Origin: a bacterium
GTDB lineage: Bacteria; Spirochaetota; UBA4802; UBA5550
Assembly: GCA_024224995.1 (NCBI GenBank)
Contig: JAAENB010001275.1
Coordinates: forward strand, 1 to 5,219
DNA: 5,219 nt
Reading direction: 5' to 3'
A program made the translations under genes and the position numbers. Below are positions 1 to 5,199 of the stretch, one piece after another. The notes beneath the pieces are model-generated. The model did no database searches. It saw nothing but the letters and a program-made list of their open reading frames with translations, and was not told the origin of the DNA. Positions within the stretch are counted from its first letter, which is position 1, and the number at the start of each line of letters is the position of its first letter.

Positions 1-135
1 CGCACCTGCCGCACCTGCCGCACCTGCCGCACCTGCCGCACCTGCCGCACCTGCCGCACCTGCCGCACCTGCCGCACCTGCCGCACCTGCCGCACCTGCC
101 GCACCTGCCGCACCTGCCGCACCTGACGCACCTGC
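1..135. repeat. 9-bp minisatellite, 15 units, truncated by window edge
   Basis: Fifteen head-to-tail copies of CGCACCTGC fill the left end. Units 1-13 (1-117) are identical, unit 14 (118-126) has a C-to-A change in its last base, and unit 15 (127-135) is again perfect. The array touches the window edge, so its true length is unknown. The unit is a multiple of three, so no reading frame is disrupted by copy-number change. The forward frames give Ala-Pro-Ala, His-Leu-Pro and Arg-Thr-Cys repeats. Perfect identity suggests recent expansion by slippage or unequal recombination. Every canonical unit contains CACCTGC. A single isolated copy of the unit, within an 11-base match, occurs at 3169-3179. 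Confidence 0.97.
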
Positions 136-148
136 GAATGCGAAGTGA
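2..148 (+). CDS. Possible C-terminal tail of an Ala/Pro-rich protein (5' truncated)
   Basis: In the frame beginning at position 2 the minisatellite reads as uninterrupted Ala-Pro-Ala triplets. It then ends with the residues PDAPANAK and a TGA stop at 146-148. Ala-Pro repeats are a common flexible linker or tail in envelope and nucleic-acid-binding proteins, which makes this the most protein-like of the frames. No start, folded domain or ribosome binding site is visible because the gene would begin upstream of the window. Competing reading: the frame from position 3 gives His-Leu-Pro repeats and stays open to TAA at 255-257. The Arg-Thr-Cys frame stops at 124-126. The array could also be wholly non-coding. 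The upstream 300-500 bp would settle this. Confidence 0.35.
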   Translation, partial: APAAPAAPAAPAAPAAPAAPAAPAAPAAPAAPAAPAAPAAPDAPANAK

Positions 149-161
149 AGAGAAGAGAAGA

Positions 162-197
162 TATCTGGTCCGGTTTTTAGAGGAGCCGGATCAGGTA
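162..197. repeat. Stem-loop downstream of the repeat array
   Basis: The arm at 162-173 (TATCTGGTCCGG) pairs with the arm at 186-197 (CCGGATCAGGTA). This gives 12 pairs, two of them G-T wobbles, around a 12-base loop that contains five T. It lies 13 bp after the stop of the Ala-Pro frame, where a terminator would be expected. No T run follows the right arm, so it is not a canonical intrinsic terminator on the plus strand. It may be an RNA 3'-end stabilising hairpin or a repeat remnant. Confidence 0.5.
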
Positions 198-299
198 GTG
201 GGAACTGCTTGTTGGACCCGTCCGGAACCTGGTTATTCAATAGCCTGTGAGCTGTAAAATTACCCTTAATTTCGATTTTTTCACATATAAATAAAAAAA

Positions 300-328
300 A
301 TGACATAATTATAGAGTTAATATAGTAT
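300..328 (+). promoter_or_regulatory. Candidate sigma-70 promoter for the AAA15 ATPase
   Basis: ATGACA (300-305; five of six matches to TTGACA) is followed after 17 bp by TAGTAT (323-328; four of six). The overlapping TATAGT (321-326) is a closer -10 match at 15 bp. Transcription would start near 335, leaving a leader of about 30 bases before the ATG at 364. Such matches are easy to find by chance in DNA this AT-rich, so this is only a position-compatible candidate. Confidence 0.3.
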
Positions 329-363
329 GTTTTGTGAAAATATCATATATTTGGGAAATAATT

Positions 364-1722
364 ATGTTAATACGATTCATTACAGAAAATCATCTTTCTT
401 TTAAAGACGAAGCAGAGTATTCCATGATCGCTGGGAAGAGCCGAGATTTTAAAAATCATTTAATAAAAAGAAAAAATGATAATGATATCGATATTCTTAA
501 ATCATCAGTAATATATGGAGCAAACGCCTCAGGAAAATCAAACCTGGTAAAATCCATTGATTTTGCCAAAGAGCTTATTACCACTGAATATAAGTCAGGT
601 CAAAATATTCCGGTTATACCATTTAAATTAGATAAAAACTGCCGGGAAGAGCCGTCAAAATTTGAGTTTGAATATAAAATTGATGATAAATTATATTCAT
701 ATGGTTTTACCTGTAATACCAAAAGCATAATTGAAGAGTGGCTTTTTGAAATAGGCAAAACTGTTGAAAAACCAATTTTTGAGAGGATAACAAAATCACC
801 GGAAAATATTGAAATAAAATTTAACAAAAGTAAATTCAAAAACCTGGATGAGCGAAAACGATTGGAGTATATGGCAGAAGATACATTGCCGAATCAATTA
901 TTTTTAACCGTAACAAATAAAAGAAATATCAGGAATATAAAAAGCGCAAAAGTGTTGATCGATAGCTATAACTGGTTCGATAAGACATTAAATATAATTT
1001 TCCCGGACTCAAAATTTGGAGGATTGGAATTCTATTTACAAGAAGATGATAATTTTTCAAAAGTATTCCAGGCTTTTTTAAATGCTTTTGATACCGGTAT
1101 AAATGGTGTTAAAGCAACTGAAATTAAGATAGACGATCTCCCCAAAGATATACCAGATGATATAATAAATGATATTATTGAAAATCTTCAAAATGGTGAA
1201 AAGGCTGTCATTGCTGGCATTAATAATCAACGATATGCGCTTTCCATGCTAAAAAACGGTGACTTAAAAGTTTATAAATTGATGACGAAACATATTACCA
1301 GTGACAGTAAAGAAATTTTTTTTGAAGTTAATGAAGAATCAGATGGGACTCAACGTCTGTTGGATTTTATACCTGCTTTAATTGATATTACAAAGAACAA
1401 TAAAATATTCATTATTGATGAAATCGACAGGAGTTTACACCCTCTTTTGTCGCATAAATTATTAGACCTGTTTTTTAAATTATCGGAAAACAATAACAGC
1501 CAGTTAATTTTAGCTACTCACGAAACATGCCTTTTGGACCTTAAATTTTTACGAAAAGACGAGATCTGGTTTATTGAAAAAGACAAAGAGAATTCATCAA
1601 AGGTTTATTCTCTTGATGAGTTTAAACCTCGAAAAGATCTCGAAATAAGAAAAGGATATTTATTAGGTCGATTTGGTGCAATCCCATTTGTAAAAAAAGA
1701 AATAGATTCCGATTGGTTGTAA
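364..1722 (+). CDS. AAA15/AbiLi/RloA-like ATP-binding protein (COG1106-type)
   Basis: A 452-residue ABC-type P-loop ATPase of the AAA_15/AAA_21 group, cytoplasmic, with no signal peptide or membrane segment. Visible motifs are the family N-terminus MLIRFITENHLSFKDE, Walker A GANASGKS at 52-59, a signature-like SDGTQRL at 326-332, Walker B IFIIDEIDRSLHP at 348-360 (Asp352, Glu353) and the H-switch LATHE with His386. The family C-terminal segment GYLLGRFGAIPF is at 431-442, so the protein appears full length and catalytically intact. The ATG at 364 is preferred over an in-frame GTG at 334 because homologues begin MLIRF and a GGGA lies 8 bases upstream. Relatives include AbiLi of the AbiL abortive infection system and RloA, usually encoded with an RloB/AbiLii-type nuclease-like partner. 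Here only a 20-codon ORF follows. Family assignment is strong; a defence role is inferred. Confidence 0.9.
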   Translation: MLIRFITENHLSFKDEAEYSMIAGKSRDFKNHLIKRKNDNDIDILKSSVIYGANASGKSNLVKSIDFAKELITTEYKSGQNIPVIPFKLDKNCREEPSKFEFEYKIDDKLYSYGFTCNTKSIIEEWLFEIGKTVEKPIFERITKSPENIEIKFNKSKFKNLDERKRLEYMAEDTLPNQLFLTVTNKRNIRNIKSAKVLIDSYNWFDKTLNIIFPDSKFGGLEFYLQEDDNFSKVFQAFLNAFDTGINGVKATEIKIDDLPKDIPDDIINDIIENLQNGEKAVIAGINNQRYALSMLKNGDLKVYKLMTKHITSDSKEIFFEVNEESDGTQRLLDFIPALIDITKNNKIFIIDEIDRSLHPLLSHKLLDLFFKLSENNNSQLILATHETCLLDLKFLRKDEIWFIEKDKENSSKVYSLDEFKPRKDLEIRKGYLLGRFGAIPFVKKEIDSDWL

Positions 1723-1724
1723 TC

Positions 1725-1787
1725 ATGGGAAGAGTTCGAAAAGAATTTAAAAGAAATTTTAATAATTATTTAAAAAAACTTGACTAA
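1725..1787 (+). pseudogene. Possible remnant of an RloB/AbiLii-type partner gene
   Basis: An ATG two bases after the ATPase stop opens a 20-codon frame, MGRVRKEFKRNFNNYLKKLD, then TAA. The spacing is that of a translationally coupled operon partner. The very basic start (Arg/Lys-rich in the first ten residues) resembles the N-termini of RloB-family proteins as I remember them. Only 67 bp separate the end from the next gene, so the rest of a 200-residue partner cannot be present. The simplest reading is a deletion that kept the first codons. Alternatives are a chance ORF or a genuine 20-residue peptide. There is no strong ribosome binding site beyond coupling. Identification of the family from so few residues is weak. 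Confidence 0.35.
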
Positions 1788-1812
1788 ATTTAACTGGAAG
1801 GTTAAATTTAGT
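1783..1812. repeat. Perfect 12-bp inverted repeat, possible operator
   Basis: ACTAAATTTAAC (1783-1794), a 6-base spacer TGGAAG, then the exact reverse complement GTTAAATTTAGT (1801-1812). No T run follows, so an intrinsic terminator is unlikely. The left arm contains the stop codon of the 20-codon remnant. TTGACT (1780-1785) with TAAATT 17 bp further on (1803-1808) forms a loose promoter-like pair overlapping both arms. An operator or autoregulatory site for the downstream ATPase, which has a winged helix, is therefore possible. It could equally be the scar end of the deletion or of a lost mobile element. Confidence 0.6.
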
Positions 1813-1854
1813 ATGTAGCGTAAAGTTAGTCGTATGACTTAAAGTAGGAGTGTT

Positions 1855-3072
1855 ATGAACAATTCAACTGAATTTAAAAACCCATTTAAACCAGGTGCAG
1901 GCCATACTCCTCCCTATTTGGCAGGGAGAATAAAAGAAAAAGACGAATTTTATAGATTATTAGAGCAAGATATAATATTAGAGAATATGGTGCTTACAGG
2001 TTTAAGAGGAGTTGGTAAAACTGTATTGCTTGATACTTTTAAACCAATTGCTATACAAGAAGATTGGTTATGGGTTGGAACAGATCTTTCTGAATCTGCA
2101 AGTATTAATGAAGGTAATATAGCACTCAGATTAATAACTGATTTGTCTGTTGTTACTTCAACAATACTTATTCAAAAAAATGAAGTTTCTCAAATTGGCT
2201 TTGATGCTAATGTTGAAGAAGTCAATCTAACATTAAACTATCAAACTTTAATGTCGATTTACGATAGTACACCAGGACTTGTGTCTGATAAACTTAAAGC
2301 TTTACTCGAGATTGTTTGGAAATATTTATCGATGTTAAAGCCAAAAGGTTTAATTTTCGCTTATGATGAAGCACAAAATTTAGCTGACCATGCAGCTAAA
2401 GAACAATACCCTTTATCCTTGCTGCTTGATGTATTTCAATCTATACAAAAAAAGAAAATTCCTTTTATGCTTGTTTTAACTGGTTTGCCAACTCTTTTTC
2501 CTAAGCTTGTTGAGTCCAGAACATTTGCTGAAAGAATGTTCAGAGTTGTATTTTTAAATAGACTTTCAAAAGATGAGAGTAGAGAAGCGATATTAAAACC
2601 AATTGAAGATAGTAAATGCCCGGTCAAATTAGCAGATGAAACGGTTGATATTATAATAGGATTATCAGATGGCTATCCATATTTTATTCAATTTATTTGT
2701 AGAGAAGTATATGACGCATTTGCGCAAAGAATTAATGCAGGAGAGGATGCTAGTGTTCCGGTAGAAGAAATCATAAGAAAGTTAGATACAGATTTTTTTG
2801 CCGGAAGGTGGTCTAGAGCAACCGATAGACAGAGAACATTGCTTTACGTAATTGCGATGTTAAGTAATTGTGATCATGAATTTGCTGTTCAAGAAATCGT
2901 AGATAAATCAAAGGAAATATTGGAAAAACCATTTAGTAGTAGTCATGTAAATCAAATGTTATTGTCTTTAAGTAAGGTCGGTTTAGTATATAAAAACAGG
3001 TATGGAAAATATTCATTTGCTGTACCTTTACTTGGTCAATTTATTGAAAGACAAGATTTGAATGATATATAA
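1855..3072 (+). CDS. AAA+ ATPase (AAA_16/Orc-like) with C-terminal winged helix
   Basis: A 405-residue cytoplasmic P-loop ATPase. The N-terminus NPFKPGAGHTPPYLAGRIKE (9-28) is a conserved lead-in in this family. Walker A is GLRGVGKT (49-56), Walker B is LIFAYDEAQNL (166-176; Asp171, Glu172), and the sensor-1 strand is VLTGLPTL (207-214). Candidate arginine fingers are Arg227 and Arg230. A lid-like helical section follows, with GYPYFIQFICREVYD at 273-287. Residues about 320-395 look like a winged helix (AVQEIVDKS, HVNQMLLSLSKVGLVYK, then a GKYSFAVPLLGQFI wing). AGGAG at 1846-1850 sits 4 bases before ATG. Proteins of this type occur as orphan genes in many bacteria. The ATP-dependent DNA- or protein-binding switch is inferred from the fold and the biological role is unknown. 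Codon use is AT-rich like the upstream ATPase and unlike asd. Confidence 0.8.
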   Translation: MNNSTEFKNPFKPGAGHTPPYLAGRIKEKDEFYRLLEQDIILENMVLTGLRGVGKTVLLDTFKPIAIQEDWLWVGTDLSESASINEGNIALRLITDLSVVTSTILIQKNEVSQIGFDANVEEVNLTLNYQTLMSIYDSTPGLVSDKLKALLEIVWKYLSMLKPKGLIFAYDEAQNLADHAAKEQYPLSLLLDVFQSIQKKKIPFMLVLTGLPTLFPKLVESRTFAERMFRVVFLNRLSKDESREAILKPIEDSKCPVKLADETVDIIIGLSDGYPYFIQFICREVYDAFAQRINAGEDASVPVEEIIRKLDTDFFAGRWSRATDRQRTLLYVIAMLSNCDHEFAVQEIVDKSKEILEKPFSSSHVNQMLLSLSKVGLVYKNRYGKYSFAVPLLGQFIERQDLNDI

Positions 3073-3104
3073 TTGACTCAACTTCGGCGAATTTTCAACA
3101 TTTT

Positions 3105-3138
3105 TTTGTAGGGGAGAGGCATGCCTCTCCCCTACAAA
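3105..3138. repeat. 34-bp perfect palindrome
   Basis: TTTGTAGGGGAGAGGCA (3105-3121) is followed directly by its exact reverse complement (3122-3138), with no spacer. As RNA it would fold into a long hairpin with a tight loop. The T run (3101-3107) lies before the plus-strand hairpin, not after it, and the minus strand would have A residues after it, so it is not a canonical intrinsic terminator in either direction. Palindromes beginning GTAGGGG and ending CCCCTAC recur as small dispersed repeats in many environmental bacterial genomes. It sits 32 bp after the AAA+ gene and could mark the right side of the AT-rich cassette. Confidence 0.9.
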
Positions 3139-3156
3139 TCACCTAAAAATTAATCC

Positions 3157-3187
3157 TTGACAAAAAGACCGCACCTGCCAATTTTAT
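3157..3187 (+). promoter_or_regulatory. Consensus -35 box with weak -10, upstream of asd leader
   Basis: TTGACA at 3157-3162 is a perfect -35 match. The best -10 near it is TTTTAT at 3182-3187 (four of six, 19-bp spacing), which is poor. If used, transcription would begin near 3194 and run into the terminator-like hairpin at 3250-3281. It would make a leader RNA of about 90 bases or a controlled read-through into asd. The spacer contains the isolated minisatellite unit. Confidence 0.25.
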
Positions 3188-3190
3188 CGG

Positions 3191-3219
3191 ACTTATATTG
3201 TATATTTATGTACTTATAT
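3191..3219. repeat. Pair of ACTTATAT direct repeats, 21 bp apart
   Basis: ACTTATAT occurs at 3191-3198 and 3212-3219. The 21-bp period is two turns of B-DNA, so both copies face the same side of the helix. That arrangement would suit binding of a dimeric or cooperative regulator, but the DNA is AT-rich and an eight-base pair could arise by chance. Confidence 0.35.
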
Positions 3220-3249
3220 AGAAGAAAGTTGGAAAATAAGAGAGAAAAT

Positions 3250-3281
3250 GAGAGAGGGAAAGCAAAAAACCTCTCTTTTTT
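3250..3281 (+). terminator. Rho-independent terminator or attenuator before asd
   Basis: AGAGAGG (3251-3257) pairs with CCTCTCT (3270-3276), with an additional G-T pair at the base. The loop is 12 bases and A-rich, and six T (3276-3281) follow directly. The structure is canonical, though the stem is modest. It may terminate transcripts from the ATPase side and insulate asd. If asd is transcribed from a promoter further upstream, it could instead act as an attenuator. No leader peptide rich in lysine, threonine or methionine and no known riboswitch is visible. Confidence 0.6.
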
Positions 3282-3285
3282 GTCT

Positions 3286-3291
3286 TATAAT
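3286..3291 (+). promoter_or_regulatory. Candidate -10 box for asd
   Basis: A perfect TATAAT lies just after the terminator. It would place the transcription start near 3298, keeping the ribosome binding site AAAGGAG (3309-3315) in the message. No convincing -35 is found 16-18 bp upstream, where the sequence is the A-rich loop, so the box is only suggestive. Confidence 0.3.
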
Positions 3292-3323
3292 ATTAAAATT
3301 TTTATAATAAAGGAGAGCAGGCT

Positions 3324-4442
3324 ATGGCAAAAGTAGGATTTGTTGGATGGCGAGGCATGGTTGGATCTGTTTTAATGGAACGGATGATCGCGGAGAATGA
3401 TTTTAAAGGAATTGAACCGCTCTTTTTTACAACATCCCAGGTGGGGCAAAAAGGACCGGACATAGGAATGGATATACCTCTATTGGAGGATGCCCATAAT
3501 ATAGAAAAACTATCGGCAATGGATGTAATTGTAACCTGTCAGGGCGGCGATTATACCGGCAAGGTATATAAAGAGTTGAGAAGTTCGGGCTGGGACGGAT
3601 ACTGGATAGACGCGGCATCGACCCTTCGAATGGAAAAAGAGAGTATAATTGTGCTGGACCCGGTAAACCGGAACGTAATAGACGCCGGGCTGGCAGCCGG
3701 CGTAAAAGATTATATTGGCGGAAACTGTACGGTATCGCTCATGCTTATGGCGCTTGGCGGCCTTTTTGAAAAAGGGTATATAGAATGGATCACCTCCATG
3801 ACCTACCAGGCAGCGTCGGGAGCAGGCGCAAAGAACATGAAAGAGCTGGTAAACCAGATGCTTACCCTGGGAAACTCGGGAAAAGAGCTCCTGGACAACC
3901 CGGCAAGCGCGGTGCTTGATCTGGACAAAACAGTAACCGATACGCTCAGAAGCGCCTCATTCCCGGCAGATAATTTTGGCGTACCCCTTGCGGCAAGTCT
4001 TATCCCCTGGATAGACCGCCCAATGGAAAACGGCCAGACCCGTGAAGAATGGAAAGGCTATTCCGAAACAAACAAGATCATTGGCAGGGAAGACTCACCA
4101 ATCCCCATTGACGGCCAGTGCGTCCGTATCGGGGCAATGAGAAGTCACAGCCAGGCATTTACAATAAAGCTGACTCAGGACATACCGCTTGGAGAGCTTG
4201 AAGATATTATATCCTCTGCAAATGAATGGGTAAAATTTATCCCCAATTCAAAAGAAGAGACTCTCAAAGAGCTCACTCCTGCGGCAGCATCAGGAACCCT
4301 GACGGTGCCGGTAGGAAGAGTCCGAAAACTGAACATAGGACCTGAATACTTAACAGCCTTTAGCGTAGGCGACCAGCTCCTCTGGGGAGCAGCAGAACCG
4401 GTCCGCCGCATGTTAAATATCGTCCGAGAGAAAATCGGGTAG
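3324..4442 (+). CDS. asd: Aspartate-semialdehyde dehydrogenase
   Basis: Catalyses NADPH-dependent reduction of aspartyl-4-phosphate to aspartate semialdehyde in the cytosol. This is the branch step to lysine/diaminopimelate, threonine, methionine and isoleucine, and so to peptidoglycan. The 372-residue protein is close to the length of the E. coli enzyme (367) and shares its start, VGFVGWRGMVGSVLMERM. The NADP-binding GWRGMVG is at 8-14, the catalytic Cys135 in GGNCTVSLM (132-140), and the catalytic His275 in RSHSQAFTIKL (273-283). It belongs to the Gram-negative gammaproteobacterial-type branch of the family. AAAGGAG 8 bases before ATG supports the start. Composition is markedly more GC-rich than the two ATPase genes upstream, as expected of a resident gene. 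All key residues are present and no defect is seen. Confidence 0.98.
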   Translation: MAKVGFVGWRGMVGSVLMERMIAENDFKGIEPLFFTTSQVGQKGPDIGMDIPLLEDAHNIEKLSAMDVIVTCQGGDYTGKVYKELRSSGWDGYWIDAASTLRMEKESIIVLDPVNRNVIDAGLAAGVKDYIGGNCTVSLMLMALGGLFEKGYIEWITSMTYQAASGAGAKNMKELVNQMLTLGNSGKELLDNPASAVLDLDKTVTDTLRSASFPADNFGVPLAASLIPWIDRPMENGQTREEWKGYSETNKIIGREDSPIPIDGQCVRIGAMRSHSQAFTIKLTQDIPLGELEDIISSANEWVKFIPNSKEETLKELTPAAASGTLTVPVGRVRKLNIGPEYLTAFSVGDQLLWGAAEPVRRMLNIVREKIG

Positions 4443-4449
4443 GGAGTAA

Positions 4450-4489
4450 GGTAATCGGTGGCCCGGTGGGCCGGGTCATCGGTAATCGG
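4450..4489. repeat. GC-rich stem-loop between GGTAATCGG direct repeats
   Basis: Just after the asd stop, GGTAATCGG occurs at 4450-4458 and 4481-4489. Between them, GGCCC (4460-4464) pairs with GGGCC (4468-4472) around GGT. Alternatively CCCGG (4462-4466) pairs with CCGGG (4471-4475). No T run follows, so this is not an intrinsic terminator by sequence. It may be a 3' stabilising hairpin or a small repeat unit. The remaining intergenic DNA up to yhbY (4490-4630) shows only a weak 5-bp inverted repeat (4500-4518) and an A tract (4583-4591), with no convincing promoter. Confidence 0.5.
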
Positions 4490-4630
4490 AAAGAGGAAAA
4501 ACGTCATAAGAAAACGTTAATTCGTTGCGAAATTTAATAGGCGTGATGAACAATATACAGCCGGAAGGTAAACATACTTAAGCTGCACTGATAAAAAAAA
4601 ATAGCGTAATAATTGAGAGATACACAAAAT

Positions 4631-4927
4631 ATGGAATCATTAAGCGGAGCACAAAAGCGGAAATTGCGTGCGCAAGCTCATCATCTAAAGCCGGTAATAC
4701 AGGTCGGCCAAAAGGGGCTGACTGAAAGCCTGGTAGAAGCCATAGACCGGGCATTGATAGATCATGAGCTGATCAAAGTAAAATTTGGCGACTTTAAAGA
4801 CGAGAAGAAGGAAATAGCAGCGGAGATAGCAAAAGAGACGGAAAGCGCGCTCGTGGGCCTCATTGGAAATGTGGCCATCCTGTACCGGGAAAGCCCGGAT
4901 GAAGAAAAGCAGAATATTGTTGTTTAG
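4631..4927 (+). CDS. yhbY: YhbY family RNA-binding protein (CRM domain)
   Basis: A 98-residue single-domain CRS1/YhbY (CRM) protein. In E. coli, YhbY binds pre-50S ribosomal particles and is thought to aid large-subunit assembly. Visible signatures are LRAQAHHLKPVIQVGQKGLT (12-31), including the GxxG RNA-binding loop GQKG (26-29), then AIDRALIDHELIKVKFGD (37-54), and the last strand VGLIGNVAILYRE (75-87). Length matches the family (E. coli 97). The ATG at 4631 gives the normal N-terminus MESLSGAQKRK, with a GAGAG about 11 bases upstream. An in-frame TTG at 4613 would add six residues without a ribosome binding site. It lies 188 bp after asd on the same strand; operon membership is uncertain because of that gap. 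Confidence 0.95.
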   Translation: MESLSGAQKRKLRAQAHHLKPVIQVGQKGLTESLVEAIDRALIDHELIKVKFGDFKDEKKEIAAEIAKETESALVGLIGNVAILYRESPDEEKQNIVV

Positions 4928-4933
4928 GAGTCC

Positions 4934-4985
4934 GTTTCTGTCGGCCCCTGCGAGGGGATAAAATCTTCGGAAACAGGCCCTGTTT
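4934..4985. repeat. Cluster of small hairpins after yhbY
   Basis: Three overlapping foldable elements are visible. CCCC (4945-4948) pairs with GGGG (4954-4957) around a 5-base loop. GTTTC (4934-4938) pairs with GAAAC (4970-4974), enclosing the first. AAACAGG (4971-4977) pairs with CCTGTTT (4979-4985) around a single base. The last two share GAAAC bases and so are mutually exclusive. None is followed by a T run on the plus strand. They may help define the yhbY 3' end, but function is not shown. Confidence 0.4.
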
Positions 4986-5011
4986 AAAAAGAGTTTCTTG
5001 AGAGAGCAGCT

Positions 5012-5027
5012 GACCCCGCAGAGCGGG
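5012..5027. repeat. Short GC hairpin repeat, copy 1
   Basis: GACCCCGCAGAGCGGG contains the stem CCCGC (5015-5019), the loop AGA and the stem GCGGG (5023-5027). A second version matching at 13 of 16 positions occurs at 5200-5215 on the other side of the 120-bp inverted-repeat element. Confidence 0.5.
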
Positions 5028-5047
5028 CTATATAAGGTATATCAACC

Positions 5048-5167
5048 CGGAATGTAAATTATGCCTACCGGGAGTAATACCTTTGCAGAACGTTCGGAAC
5101 TCGCTCCGCTCAAACAGCCTCACAACCTGCCGAGGCATCACTCCCGGTAGGCATAATCTACATTCCG
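5048..5167. repeat. 120-bp element with 28-bp terminal inverted repeats (MITE- or REP-like)
   Basis: The left arm (5048-5075, starting CGGAATGTAA) and the right arm (5140-5167, ending TACATTCCG) are reverse complements over 28 bp with one mismatch (5057 against 5158). The 64-bp interior carries its own smaller palindromes: GAACGTTC (5088-5095), and GCCTC (5117-5121) with GAGGC (5132-5136). It has no ORF. The architecture fits a miniature inverted-repeat element or a large dispersed palindromic repeat. No clean target-site duplication abuts the arms. GGTATAT occurs at 5036-5042 and 5181-5187, but 5 and 13 bp away from the arms. Transcribed from yhbY, the arms would form a long hairpin with six T (5175-5180) beginning 7 bases after it, so it could also terminate transcription. 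Confidence 0.85.
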
Positions 5168-5199
5168 AACTCCGTTTTTTGGTATATTAAGACACGAGC

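Larger units (their letters stand above)
149..363. other. Intergenic region with composition break
   Basis: About 215 bp lie between the repeat array and the first ATPase gene. The first 100 bp are of balanced composition and contain a 12-bp stem-loop (162-197). From about 255 onward the DNA becomes very AT-rich, with an A tract at 293-300, and stays so through both ATPase genes. The frame that reads His-Leu-Pro through the array stays open here to 257, but its predicted peptide is not recognised. I read the break near 250 as the probable left edge of acquired DNA. No integrase, tRNA or att-like direct repeat is visible. Confidence 0.6.

Noticed and set aside
1..135. CRISPR array
   Set aside because: Units are 9 bp with no spacers; this is a simple tandem repeat.
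334..363. GTG start at 334 for the AAA15 ATPase
   Set aside because: It would add ten residues absent from the family's usual MLIRF start, and the GGGA sequence is positioned for the ATG at 364.
600..839. Minus-strand ORF inside the AAA15 ATPase gene
   Set aside because: Wholly antisense to a well-supported coding region, with no recognisable domain; a shadow of the real gene.
2436..2627. Minus-strand ORF inside the AAA+ ATPase gene
   Set aside because: Antisense shadow without motifs or a convincing ribosome binding site.
3105..3138. Intrinsic terminator of the AAA+ gene
   Set aside because: No T run follows the hairpin on the plus strand; the T tract precedes it.
3280..3308. TTGTCT-17 bp-TATAAT as the asd promoter
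   Set aside because: Spacing and -10 are ideal, but transcription would start near 3315 and remove the ribosome binding site at 3309-3315.
3427..3618. Minus-strand ORF inside asd
   Set aside because: Antisense to a highly conserved gene; no domain recognised.
4175..4507. 110-codon minus-strand ORF overlapping the 3' end of asd
   Set aside because: Almost entirely antisense to conserved asd sequence, low-complexity Ser/Pro/Thr-rich product, no family resemblance.
5048..5167. Integron attC site
   Set aside because: Size is compatible, but the arms are nearly perfect over 28 bp and lack the GTTRRRY/RYYYAAC boundary boxes; no integrase or cassette is nearby.
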